Origin: Photobacterium obscurum
GTDB lineage: Bacteria > Pseudomonadota > Gammaproteobacteria > Enterobacterales > Vibrionaceae
Reading direction: 5' to 3'
Length of the DNA: 64,000 nt
NCBI RefSeq assembly: GCF_026191635.1
Contig: NZ_JAKRRW010000005.1
Location: 1-64,000 of the forward strand
Shown here piece after piece: positions 1 to 7,536 of this stretch (positions are counted from its first letter, which is position 1; every line of letters begins with the position of its first letter). The notes beneath the pieces were generated by a model. It saw nothing but the letters and a program-made list of their open reading frames with translations. It was not told where the DNA came from and did not search any database. A program made the translations under genes and the position numbers.

Positions 1-125
1 TAAGGGGCAAAAACGTTTTAAAGCAATTGTAAGATCTGGTCGAGTCGTAATTTAAACGTTGACTCGTAACATCTCAACTAATCCACATGATTACATCTAC
101 CCTGATTCAGTTAATCTTGTAAAGA

Positions 126-908
126 TTAATTTTCAAGAGAGGCTTCTTGTGACTTTGCAGCCAAAGAAACCAGATCATTTAACAACCTTACCTTCTCTTC
201 CGAAACGACCTCCAGCTGCATGGTTAACATTTCCAGCTCTTTTTCTTTTGCTGCAAAGTCTGCCTTAAGCTCACCATAGTGTTCCTGAACGCTGTCCAAA
301 TCTGCTTCCAGTGCGTCATTGTGCTGAGCCAGCCGCTCATGTTGACGCTGCTCCTCATGAAGTTGCCTGAGGGTGTCATTAAGTGCATTGACGGATGCTT
401 CGAGTTGCTCACTGGCTTGTTGATTTTCTTGCTCTCGCTGCTGCAATTTTGCAAGAAGCCCTGTACGTGCCTGTGACAGCGAAGACAGCTGCGCCTCCAA
501 ATCATCAATCCTTTTCATTGCATCGCGAACCTCGGCTTCAGCGGCACGTTCCCGCTCATTTGCCTGGTTAACGGCACTCGCCACACGCGACTCCGCTGTT
601 TGAATTGCTATGCCATTTAACCGTTGGACGATGGAATGCAATTCATGTATCAGCTTTTGGTTAACCGATGATAGCGCCTCTGAGAGCTCGGTGGGTAAAT
701 CAGCTGCTACAGTTTCTTGCTCATTACCTTGAGCACTTAGGTACGCCTGCCAAACGCGAAGCAATCGACTGGCATCGCCTTTATTGCCTACAGCCTTGCG
801 CAGTGCAAAGCCCGTAACCCGGCGCTCTTGTTGCAGTAAGGCATTGCCGGCACGAATAATCACTTCGTCGGACACCTCAGGTGTCCGGCCAATTTGAGTT
901 TCACTCAT
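126..908 (-). CDS. KfrA-like DNA-binding coiled-coil protein
   Basis: About 260 residues. The N-terminal ~90 residues resemble the KfrA_N (plasmid replication region DNA-binding) domain. The rest, from about residue 90, is a long Glu/Gln/Ala-rich heptad region predicted to be coiled coil. The start at 908 is chosen over an ATG at 926 because a good Shine-Dalgarno (GGAGGTG) lies just before it. KfrA of RK2-type plasmids is a DNA-binding autoregulator with an alpha-helical tail that helps plasmid maintenance. Here the gene is the last of a minus-strand operon with an integrase and a relaxase-like gene, so a role as regulator or partition-like factor of an integrated mobile element is inferred. 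Family call fairly sure; role uncertain. Confidence 0.75.
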   Translation of the reverse strand: MSETQIGRTPEVSDEVIIRAGNALLQQERRVTGFALRKAVGNKGDASRLLRVWQAYLSAQGNEQETVAADLPTELSEALSSVNQKLIHELHSIVQRLNGIAIQTAESRVASAVNQANERERAAEAEVRDAMKRIDDLEAQLSSLSQARTGLLAKLQQREQENQQASEQLEASVNALNDTLRQLHEEQRQHERLAQHNDALEADLDSVQEHYGELKADFAAKEKELEMLTMQLEVVSEEKVRLLNDLVSLAAKSQEASLEN

Positions 909-927
909 TACACACCTCCGGTGCACT

Positions 928-980
928 GAAGAAAGTAAGTAAGAAACAGAAGAAAGAAATAAAGAAAGTAACGAAAGAAA
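928..980 (-). promoter_or_regulatory. Polypyrimidine tract in leader of kfrA-like gene
   Basis: In the 95-base gap between the relaxase-like stop and the kfrA-like start, the coding (minus) strand is almost pure pyrimidine. It is built from repeated units close to TTTCTTTC and TTACTTTC. KfrA proteins are known to bind their own promoter regions, so these iterated units could be binding sites. They could equally be low-complexity sequence. Confidence 0.35.
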
Positions 981-1003
981 CGGCTTTCTCTGTTGTTAGC
1001 AGA

Positions 1004-2545
1004 TTAGTCATAGCCCACATCACAATCCTCAGGACTTGTGTCGCATGGCTCATCGCCCACGGCATGGATAATGCTGTGCACCACAGGCTGTAAATCCAGC
1101 GACAATTCGCTATCTAATTGCTCTGCCAGGCGCTGAAAGTAATCTTTAGCCTGATGCACCAGGCCGCGCTGCTGGTACGCCACACCTATATAAGCCTCGC
1201 GAATCATCTCACCCAGCAACTCTCTTAGTTCCCCCTTCAGTTTTGACTTCATTGTGCTCAAGCGACAATATTCAAAATCAAGTGTCTTGATGGCTTGCTC
1301 TTGGTCAGCAACCTCTTCTTTTTTCTTGGCGATATCGTGGTCAAGTTGCGCCGATAACTCCTGTTTCCCGGCATACTCACGCGCTAACTGCTCATTGGCT
1401 GTTTCAAGCTCAGCAAGCTTGCTGGCCGCCTCTTTGGTTGCCATCTTCAGCTTTTCCAGCCGCTTTTCTTCCAGCTCACATTTGCGGGTCGCGTAATTAT
1501 GGCTGCGCTTGGACTTGGGCATTTTTACTTGCCGGTTCATTTTCTTACCCTCCTCAGATTGGCGCTCGGTTTCGGGAGCAATCTCTGCATGAAACCCTCG
1601 TTTGTGCAGCAGGTGTTCGTTGATGAAGTCACGAAACATGGCTTGCAACCGCTCGCCGTGCAGCACCATTTGCGCTTGTGTGAGCACACAGTTTTCCGGA
1701 AGCAGCTCTTCCTCCTTCTCTTCTCTTTCAGCACGCAGCTTGTTCTGCTCGCGGACATACTGATTAACTACTTCAATTTGGGTTTTGAGTAAATCCCAGT
1801 TGCCAAAAACACTGTCTTGCCCAGACAGGAAGTAGTGACAATGCGTACCGGTCTCTTCATTTTTTAGTCGCTCATCAGCATGCACCGCCATGGCGTGGAT
1901 GGGGTATGTCGGAAAATAGTGCGTGAGGAACTTTTCCGTAAAGTCCAGCCAGTCCTGCGGCGTAATGGTTTTGTTATCTACGTTCCAGCGGTGAGGGATT
2001 TTAATTATCCCCTCTTGAAGGTATGTGGCATTCTGGTTGGGCCTGGCTCCAGTCAGTTTGTTATGCACATCAACAAACTTTCTGACCGTGCCCATTTTTT
2101 GCTGATGACGCGCCAGCGTTTTCATGTCCAATTGCGCTACTTTTCCCGCAGGAATCGGGCAATTATCGGATGTCGTCCAGAGCTCCCGCAGCAATTCGGC
2201 CGCATCCTCATGGCCTTTTTGACGTTCAACCTCCATCGCCTTTTTAATTTTGGCTTTGAGTTGCCGACGCCGGGTCTTTAGTCGCGACTGATTCTTCACT
2301 TTTGGGGCTGGCATAATCGCGGCTAAGATGGCTTGTTTTTGCTCTAAGCTATAGTCATCTAGCGGTTTGGTTTCGCCGTTAAACCAGAGCAAATTTTCCT
2401 TCGCCAGCGATTCATCCCACTCCGGCGGCTTAGCCTTTTGGGAGAGGATACGCAGCGTGTGGCCCAGTATCTTGGCGATTATTGCAATCCCCTTGCCCGT
2501 CGTATCGGGATTGAAATGGCGGTGAAAGACATGGATGGTTTTCAT
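1004..2545 (-). CDS. MobV/Pre-like relaxase candidate
   Basis: 513 residues. The centre holds H222-A-D224-E225, then H235-C-H237 followed by aromatic and hydrophobic residues. This resembles motif III of MobV/Pre plasmid mobilization relaxases (HxDE followed by HxH, the metal-binding HUH pair). The C-terminal half, from about residue 265, is highly charged and probably coiled coil. The start overlaps the stop of the 62-residue ORF (ATGA), which implies translational coupling. Known MobV proteins nick plasmid DNA at oriT, and many are 350-500 residues. The region between the two motif halves is longer than in canonical MobV, and I do not see a clear N-terminal motif I. It could instead be a related HUH endonuclease. 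No oriT was identified. Confidence 0.55.
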   Translation of the reverse strand: MKTIHVFHRHFNPDTTGKGIAIIAKILGHTLRILSQKAKPPEWDESLAKENLLWFNGETKPLDDYSLEQKQAILAAIMPAPKVKNQSRLKTRRRQLKAKIKKAMEVERQKGHEDAAELLRELWTTSDNCPIPAGKVAQLDMKTLARHQQKMGTVRKFVDVHNKLTGARPNQNATYLQEGIIKIPHRWNVDNKTITPQDWLDFTEKFLTHYFPTYPIHAMAVHADERLKNEETGTHCHYFLSGQDSVFGNWDLLKTQIEVVNQYVREQNKLRAEREEKEEELLPENCVLTQAQMVLHGERLQAMFRDFINEHLLHKRGFHAEIAPETERQSEEGKKMNRQVKMPKSKRSHNYATRKCELEEKRLEKLKMATKEAASKLAELETANEQLAREYAGKQELSAQLDHDIAKKKEEVADQEQAIKTLDFEYCRLSTMKSKLKGELRELLGEMIREAYIGVAYQQRGLVHQAKDYFQRLAEQLDSELSLDLQPVVHSIIHAVGDEPCDTSPEDCDVGYD

Positions 2546-2730
2546 GCCCCACCTCCTGTATAGGTGGGGGCCGAATTCGGGGTCAAGGGGGCTCCCTTGC
2601 CAGCAGCTGTCGTCTCATCTTTTGCGCAGCTAAAAGTGAGACGATAGCTTAGCTGGTTAAACATCCGTCGCCCTTTTTGGGCGCGGCCCATGTCGAGACT
2701 GTCTCCGGCCAAAATCAAAAAACTAGTCAT
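2542..2730 (-). CDS. Small ORF coupled to integrase and relaxase genes
   Basis: 62 residues, no family recognised. The ATG at 2730 has GGGAGG five bases upstream and is preferred over a GTG at 2736 that would sit on the ribosome site. The gene begins inside the end of the integrase gene and its stop overlaps the relaxase-like start. The four-gene order therefore looks like one translationally coupled operon. The product has a hydrophobic first 10 residues and a polar, Thr/Pro/Gly-rich tail. The tight fit between two coding genes argues that it is real; no function can be given. Confidence 0.5.
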   Translation of the reverse strand: MTSFLILAGDSLDMGRAQKGRRMFNQLSYRLTFSCAKDETTAAGKGAPLTPNSAPTYTGGGA

Positions 2731-3877
2731 GCGCACCTCCCGACAGGTTCAACGCCTGCTGAAGTGTGCTGGCCAACGCCGGATTTTGCTCCAGGGCTAT
2801 CAATAACTGTCCAACCAGGCCCAGTGAGGTTTCGGAGGAGCGGTTTGGCAATGAGGGTGCTGCTTTACTAACGGACTGACTTAGGGTTTCCTCAACAGGG
2901 TTATCGACAACGCCAAAGACATCATTCATGCATTCATAAAACTGGCCTGCATAGTTAGGGGCATCCTCCTTCAGCCAGCGGGAATAATGTTTATCCACCA
3001 TAGTGGTATCTTCGTGACCAAGTTGCCGCGCAACCCACTCTTTACTTATCCCCGCAGTGAGGCAATGGCTGGCGAAAGTGTGGCGGGGCTGGTTCGGCCC
3101 CCGGTGCTTAATGTCCAGCGCCTTCAAGAAAGGGGTAAAAAAGCTTTTGGCGTACTGCCGCGAGTCAATGAAGGGGTTCCCGGTTTTGGTATTCAGAAAT
3201 ACATGGCGTACATACAGGGTCTTGTAGGTTTTATTATCCGCCTGTAACACTTTTATCCGTCTGGGCCTGAGATGACCTGTCAGCAGATATTGCCGCTTTA
3301 AAATACCCACTACATGCGGATTCATCTCAATGGTCCGCAGTGAGGAGGCGGTCTTGGGTACTTTATACCCACCGAGCACTTTGCATTTGTTGATGTCAAT
3401 TTGACGGCGTTCAAAATCGACGCAATCCCAGTCCAACGCTATCGACTCGCTAATCCGTAAGCCGGTTGCACAGTTGGCCAGGCACAGGTTCTGCTCACCT
3501 TGGTATTTGGTTTGCGCTTCCACCAGCAGGGTTAGCTCTGACTTGGTAAATGGCAGAGGCTCGGTGGCTTCAACCGCTAAGTTGTTCAGGCCGTCCATGG
3601 GGTTGCGAACAATCACGCCATCGCATTGAGCGCTGCTAAAAATAGCCCGAAGCACAGTGAAATGTTCATTAATCGTTTTGTTGGCAAACTTCTTGTGCGC
3701 CTTGATTTTCCAGGCTTTGATATCGGATTGCCTGATGGCCGCTATCGGCCTGTTGCCAAAGCGCCGGACCAAGTTTTTTACTTTGGATTTGACGGATTTC
3801 AGGGTAGAAGGCGCTACCTCAAATTGGCGCTCTGCGAGGTATTGCGCAGCATAATCTGCAAAAGTGTGTTGAGCCAT
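2723..3877 (-). CDS. Tyrosine recombinase/integrase (second copy)
   Basis: 384 residues. A SAM-like core-binding domain (about 1-100) precedes the catalytic domain. Visible active-site residues are R141 (in TGLRISE), a lysine near 175, R265-H266 (in PRHTFAS), H288 (LGHED) and nucleophile Y298. The usual histidine of the HxxR box is Asn262. The start is supported by GGAGG upstream. It heads an operon with the small ORF, relaxase-like and kfrA-like genes, 149 bases downstream of the first integrase. Such enzymes integrate and excise mobile elements. Two different integrases side by side suggest either a composite element or a division of labour. Confidence 0.88.
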   Translation of the reverse strand: MAQHTFADYAAQYLAERQFEVAPSTLKSVKSKVKNLVRRFGNRPIAAIRQSDIKAWKIKAHKKFANKTINEHFTVLRAIFSSAQCDGVIVRNPMDGLNNLAVEATEPLPFTKSELTLLVEAQTKYQGEQNLCLANCATGLRISESIALDWDCVDFERRQIDINKCKVLGGYKVPKTASSLRTIEMNPHVVGILKRQYLLTGHLRPRRIKVLQADNKTYKTLYVRHVFLNTKTGNPFIDSRQYAKSFFTPFLKALDIKHRGPNQPRHTFASHCLTAGISKEWVARQLGHEDTTMVDKHYSRWLKEDAPNYAGQFYECMNDVFGVVDNPVEETLSQSVSKAAPSLPNRSSETSLGLVGQLLIALEQNPALASTLQQALNLSGGAHD

Positions 3878-4026
3878 TGGTGACCTCCGCGGTTCGAGCC
3901 GCTTTTCATCATTATTTGGTCACAAGCTAACACGCCCCAAAGGGCAAATACATACTAAGCTGCTAATATTTGATGCTTTTTTGTCAATCAAAACAATTGG
4001 TTATACATATTCTCATATAAGGCGCG

Positions 4027-5304
4027 TCAAAAATCCACAGTACAATCAGCGCCATAGTTGATTAACTCCAGGTACTTCTTTAACACACTGAGCTTGTATT
4101 TTTTTCCATAGCGACCAAAGGTTATTTTTTGGTTTTTATGGCCGACCAGTTGGGCAACGATGTTTTCATCTACCTCTTGTTGTTTCAATTCATCAACAAA
4201 GGTATGCCGAAACGAATAAGCAGTCGGTCGCTGTCCCGCTTTCATACCGATTTTATTCTGCAATCTCGCAAGCTGTTGGCAATATTGGCGAGACCAGTCT
4301 TTGTTCTCCCCTAACGGGATGTAAGAAAATAGCTGTGTCTGGCCTGCTTGCTTTAGTTCAGACACATAATCTTGAAATCCCCATGACAAAATCTTGGTAT
4401 GCACCGGAACAAGACGGTATGAACTGTCGGTTTTGACACGCTGCTCACCCCCTTCTGAACTGACACGGATACAGGTCATGCCATCTTGATCACAAATATC
4501 TTCAACCCTTAACTGACATGCCTCCGAAGGCCTGAGGCCGTGGAACAACATCAGGAGGGTCACCCACTTGAACGCGGCATCCTTTGCTTTAAACTCAGCA
4601 GACTGAAACAGCCGCTTTAATTCGTGTTTTTGCCAGCGCTTCCGCGCTGAACCATCGCCAGTGCTCGACGATTTAGCCATCGGAATACCCGTAAAGGGGT
4701 TGACCGTGGTATAGCACATCAGCTTGCACCACTTAAAAAACTGGGAAACAGCCGATAGATATTCCTTGTTCGTCTTATGGCTGCGCCCCTCTCCTAGCAA
4801 GACATCCCGATACACGAGTGCCTCTGCGCTGGTAACCTGAAACACCGTTGTCGCTTTGGTAGAGGTAATAAAGTGTTCTATGCGCTGTTTAAGCTGTTTT
4901 ACCGTTAGTGGTCGCACCGACTCTTTTTCCTTCGAAGCGATAAATTGCGATAAAGCTTCACTTAATGTGATACCCGGTGGCGGCTTCGATGCTTCAACGT
5001 CGCTTGCTTTGCTGGCTATCCGAATAGGAACTGTTGTCTTATCAGGGGAGGTAAAACCGATGCGGATTTGGTTGATAGTTTGGTCAACCAAGCGCTTAAA
5101 GTCAGCCACGGTTTCATCAGGCCGAACACCGGCAACCAGCGGGCGTAGGGTTCGGGCGACTTCAAGGTTACGTTCTACAGCCTCGGCACGACACTTGGTT
5201 AGGAGCGAAACCTTGATGTCAAACGGGAAGCCTCTGTCTTTTAAGGATTTTGGCAGGCAGATACGAGTGTAGTAGGTACAATTTGCAGCGCGGAATAGGT
5301 ACAT
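4027..5304 (-). CDS. Tyrosine recombinase/integrase next to tRNA-Ser
   Basis: 425 residues from the ATG at 5304. A longer reading from 5370 would start inside the tRNA terminator hairpin and is rejected. The N-terminus (YYTRICLPKSL...) resembles the short DUF6538-type domain found on many phage-like integrases. A core-binding domain (about 110-205) and a catalytic domain follow, with R258 (HGLRPSE), R366-H367 (YSFRHTF; Tyr363 replaces the usual His), H389 (VGHK) and nucleophile Y399. The gene lies immediately downstream of the 3' end of tRNA-Ser, the classic position for an integrase that uses a tRNA 3' end as attB. The element would extend leftwards out of the window. Confidence 0.9.
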   Translation of the reverse strand: MYLFRAANCTYYTRICLPKSLKDRGFPFDIKVSLLTKCRAEAVERNLEVARTLRPLVAGVRPDETVADFKRLVDQTINQIRIGFTSPDKTTVPIRIASKASDVEASKPPPGITLSEALSQFIASKEKESVRPLTVKQLKQRIEHFITSTKATTVFQVTSAEALVYRDVLLGEGRSHKTNKEYLSAVSQFFKWCKLMCYTTVNPFTGIPMAKSSSTGDGSARKRWQKHELKRLFQSAEFKAKDAAFKWVTLLMLFHGLRPSEACQLRVEDICDQDGMTCIRVSSEGGEQRVKTDSSYRLVPVHTKILSWGFQDYVSELKQAGQTQLFSYIPLGENKDWSRQYCQQLARLQNKIGMKAGQRPTAYSFRHTFVDELKQQEVDENIVAQLVGHKNQKITFGRYGKKYKLSVLKKYLELINYGADCTVDF

Positions 5305-5349
5305 TGTCTCAGTCAATCCTATTGTGGATGCTTGCAATGCCCAGATACA

Positions 5350-5378
5350 AAAAAAGCCGTTGATAATCAACGGCTTTC
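5350..5378 (-). terminator. Rho-independent terminator after tRNA-Ser
   Basis: GCCGTTGA (5356-5363) pairs with TCAACGGC (5367-5374) around a three-base loop. On the minus strand it is followed by a run of seven T. It sits 14 bases after the tRNA CCA end and so ends the tRNA transcript. Confidence 0.85.
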
Positions 5379-5391
5379 TTCATTTTTAATT

Positions 5392-5482
5392 TGGCGGAGA
5401 GATAGGGATTTGAACCCTAGATACGCTACAAACGTATGCCGGTTTTCAAGACCGGTGCTTTCAACCACTCAGCCATCTCTCC
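5392..5482 (-). tRNA. tRNA-Ser (anticodon UGA)
   Basis: 91 bases including an encoded CCA. The acceptor stem is GGAGAGA paired with TCTCTCC, the T-loop carries GGTTCAAATCC, and there is a long variable arm typical of serine tRNAs. The anticodon loop CTTGAAA has TGA at 5446-5448 on the complementary strand. The gene is intact next to an integrase, as expected when an element integrates into the 3' end and restores it. Confidence 0.95.
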
Positions 5483-5494
5483 TTTGTGCGGCGG

Positions 5495-5523
5495 ATAATA
5501 CAGAGCCTCATTTCGGTTGTAAA
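5495..5523 (-). promoter_or_regulatory. tRNA-Ser promoter
   Basis: On the minus strand, TTTACA (5518-5523) and TATTAT (5495-5500) are separated by 17 bases. A GC-rich stretch (CCGCCG) follows, just before the tRNA start. A GC-rich discriminator is characteristic of stringently controlled stable-RNA promoters; that regulation is inferred. Confidence 0.7.
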
Positions 5524-5577
5524 GCAGCATCTATAACAATTCAGCCTGAATGCTTAAATATCAACCGCATAGTGTAA

Positions 5578-6090
5578 TTAAACTTCACGTTGCTCTGGTT
5601 TAAAGCTTTTCCGCTTTGGGAAGTCAAAGTAAAACGTCGATGCCTGCTCACTCGCAATGGCCTGCCAGCAATCAACTTCAAAACCAAAAACGACCACCCC
5701 ACAGGTCGGAATATTATCAGTCGCCAGCCCCAGCATATTACCCAAGTCACTAATCGCCGGGTTGTGACCCACCATCATTAAGCGATCAACTTGAGCTGAA
5801 CTTTCCTTAATTAAATCGAAAAGTTCAAAAGCCGATTCGGTATAGAGCTCGGCTCGGGTCTCCAACTTTGGCTGCCCAGTGAGCCCTTGAGAAAAAAAAC
5901 ATGCCGTTTGAACGGCTCTCAACGCCGAACTGGATACAATCAACTGAGGGCCGCTTTGCCAGGCATTGAGGCGGTGCACCATTTCCGGGGCATTTTTCAT
6001 CCCCCTTGAGTTTAACGGCCGCTCGTGATCATCCAATGTTGGATCATCCCAAGAAGATTTTGCATGGCGAACAAGAAAAAGTAGCTTCAT
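5578..6090 (-). CDS. sixA: SixA-type histidine phosphatase
   Basis: 170 residues, the usual size of SixA. The N-terminal RHA motif (R8, H9) supplies the phosphohistidine nucleophile of the histidine phosphatase superfamily. A second conserved box, VGHNPA, lies near residue 108. SixA removes phosphate from histidines of phosphotransfer proteins. In Escherichia coli it has been linked to Hpt domains and to the nitrogen phosphotransferase system. A strong ribosome site (GGAGGGGGG) supports the start. The gene seems monocistronic, between tRNA-Ser and the sugar-binding-protein operon. Confidence 0.85.
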   Translation of the reverse strand: MKLLFLVRHAKSSWDDPTLDDHERPLNSRGMKNAPEMVHRLNAWQSGPQLIVSSSALRAVQTACFFSQGLTGQPKLETRAELYTESAFELFDLIKESSAQVDRLMMVGHNPAISDLGNMLGLATDNIPTCGVVVFGFEVDCWQAIASEQASTFYFDFPKRKSFKPEQREV

Positions 6091-6264
6091 TTTCTATCCC
6101 CCCTCCACTCCGGTATAGCGCAAATTATCTATACCATTAAATGGTCAGATATATGTTGTTTGGATATAAGTATATATAAGCGTTTGAGAAAGGCTTAGCG
6201 ATAGGCCTGATAATTGTTCAGCTTGGTATGAATAGGCGGCCTCGCGACCTGAGGCCAACCAAAT

Positions 6265-7515
6265 TTACATTGCGGATTTTACCGCCCGAGCAAGCTTGCT
6301 GGCGGCTTTCTCGGGATCCGGTGATTTGGCATGGAAGAAGTTACTCACCACATCAAAAATCGCTCCCTGCACATAACTGGTTGTTGCTAGCCCCTGAGAA
6401 ACACTTGGCACCAGACCACCGCTTTTTGACGTTGCCTTAAAGGTGGCCATTGAATCGAGCGCACACTGATCAAACTTGCTCATATCCATATCTAGACGAA
6501 CAGGGATAGAACCTTTGTTGAGATTAAAAATTTCCTGAAAATCTTTATCAAGGATCGTCTTCGCCAAGTCTTTTTGTGCCTGGCGGTTTGCTTCATCGCT
6601 TAACTTAAAGAAGGCAAAACTGTCGATATTATAGGTAAACTGGCCGTGCGTGCCGGGAGCCGCCACACACAGATAATCCTTGCCTGGTACTTTGCCCGCC
6701 GCCGCAAACTCACCTTTTGCCCAGTCCCCCATGATTTGCATGGCGGCTTCACCATCTATCACCATCGAGGTGGTTGAGTACCAGTCACGTCCACGGGAAT
6801 TCGGATCGATATAATCTCGCATTCGACGAAACTGGACAAATACCTCGGTCATCTTCCGGCCTGACAGAACATCGATATCCAAATCAACAAACGCTTTTTG
6901 ATAATCTTCAGGGCCAAGTACCGCAAGGGCTACCGCTTCAAATAATGTGACATCCTGCCATGTCTGACCACCATGGGCTAACGGAATAAAGCCTGCCGCC
7001 TTGATTTTATCGGCTGCGGCAAAAAACTCATCCAACGTCGTCGGCACTTTCGCCCCTGACTTTTTCAGTACCTCAGGATTTACCCACAGCCAATTTACAC
7101 GGTGGACGTTCACAGGCACGGCAACATAGTCACCTTCATATTTCATGGTCTGGGTCGCGACCTCTGGAAGGACACTGTCCCAGTTTTCAGCCCTGGCCAC
7201 ATCACTCAGATCCGTCAGAAAACCCAGCTTGCCCCACTCCTGAATATCATGACCTTTAATCTGCGCAGCAGAAGGTGGGTTGCCAGAAACCGCGCGAGTT
7301 TTCAGTACGGTCATCGCACTTTCACCACCACCACCAGCGATCGCAAAGTCTTTCCAGCTATTGCCCTGCTCCTCCATCAGTCCCTTTAAGACCGAGACAG
7401 ATTTAGCTTCGCCGCCGGATGTCCACCAGTGCAATACTTCCACTTCACCAGCTAGAACTACGCTCGAGCTCAGTGCAAGCATCAGTGCGGTAACAGTCTG
7501 TTTCATTTTCATCAT
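6265..7515 (-). CDS. Periplasmic sugar-binding protein (ABC family 1)
   Basis: 416 residues with a signal peptide ending near LAG at residue 23. The mature start ([12 protein letters not shown]) is typical of glucose/mannose-type solute-binding proteins of ABC uptake systems. Conserved stretches such as VPVNVHR and the C-terminal YNIDSFAFF fit that subfamily. It is the last gene of a response regulator/sensor kinase/binding protein operon, 21 bases after the kinase. No permease or ATPase gene follows, since the next gene downstream is sixA. The protein may therefore feed a transporter encoded elsewhere, or present its sugar to the kinase. The GGCCTC/GAGGCC inverted repeat at 6238-6256 may be a weak 3' hairpin. 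Confidence 0.85.
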   Translation of the reverse strand: MMKMKQTVTALMLALSSSVVLAGEVEVLHWWTSGGEAKSVSVLKGLMEEQGNSWKDFAIAGGGGESAMTVLKTRAVSGNPPSAAQIKGHDIQEWGKLGFLTDLSDVARAENWDSVLPEVATQTMKYEGDYVAVPVNVHRVNWLWVNPEVLKKSGAKVPTTLDEFFAAADKIKAAGFIPLAHGGQTWQDVTLFEAVALAVLGPEDYQKAFVDLDIDVLSGRKMTEVFVQFRRMRDYIDPNSRGRDWYSTTSMVIDGEAAMQIMGDWAKGEFAAAGKVPGKDYLCVAAPGTHGQFTYNIDSFAFFKLSDEANRQAQKDLAKTILDKDFQEIFNLNKGSIPVRLDMDMSKFDQCALDSMATFKATSKSGGLVPSVSQGLATTSYVQGAIFDVVSNFFHAKSPDPEKAASKLARAVKSAM

Positions 7516-7536
7516 CTTGCTCTTAAAAAAAGCTAT

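Noticed and set aside
1..125. Possible left attachment site of the element
   Set aside because: No copy of the tRNA-Ser 3' end is present; only short AT-rich imperfect repeats (TTTAAACGTT-like).
59..268. Plus-strand 69-codon frame
   Set aside because: Overlaps the kfrA-like gene antisense; composition unlike a real protein and no ribosome site.
3889..3902. Hairpin next to the ribosome site of the second integrase
   Set aside because: Only four GC pairs with a mismatch and loop; too weak to claim regulation.
5305..5370. 22-residue upstream extension of the first integrase
   Set aside because: Start would lie inside the tRNA terminator hairpin; ATG 5304 fits the domain start.
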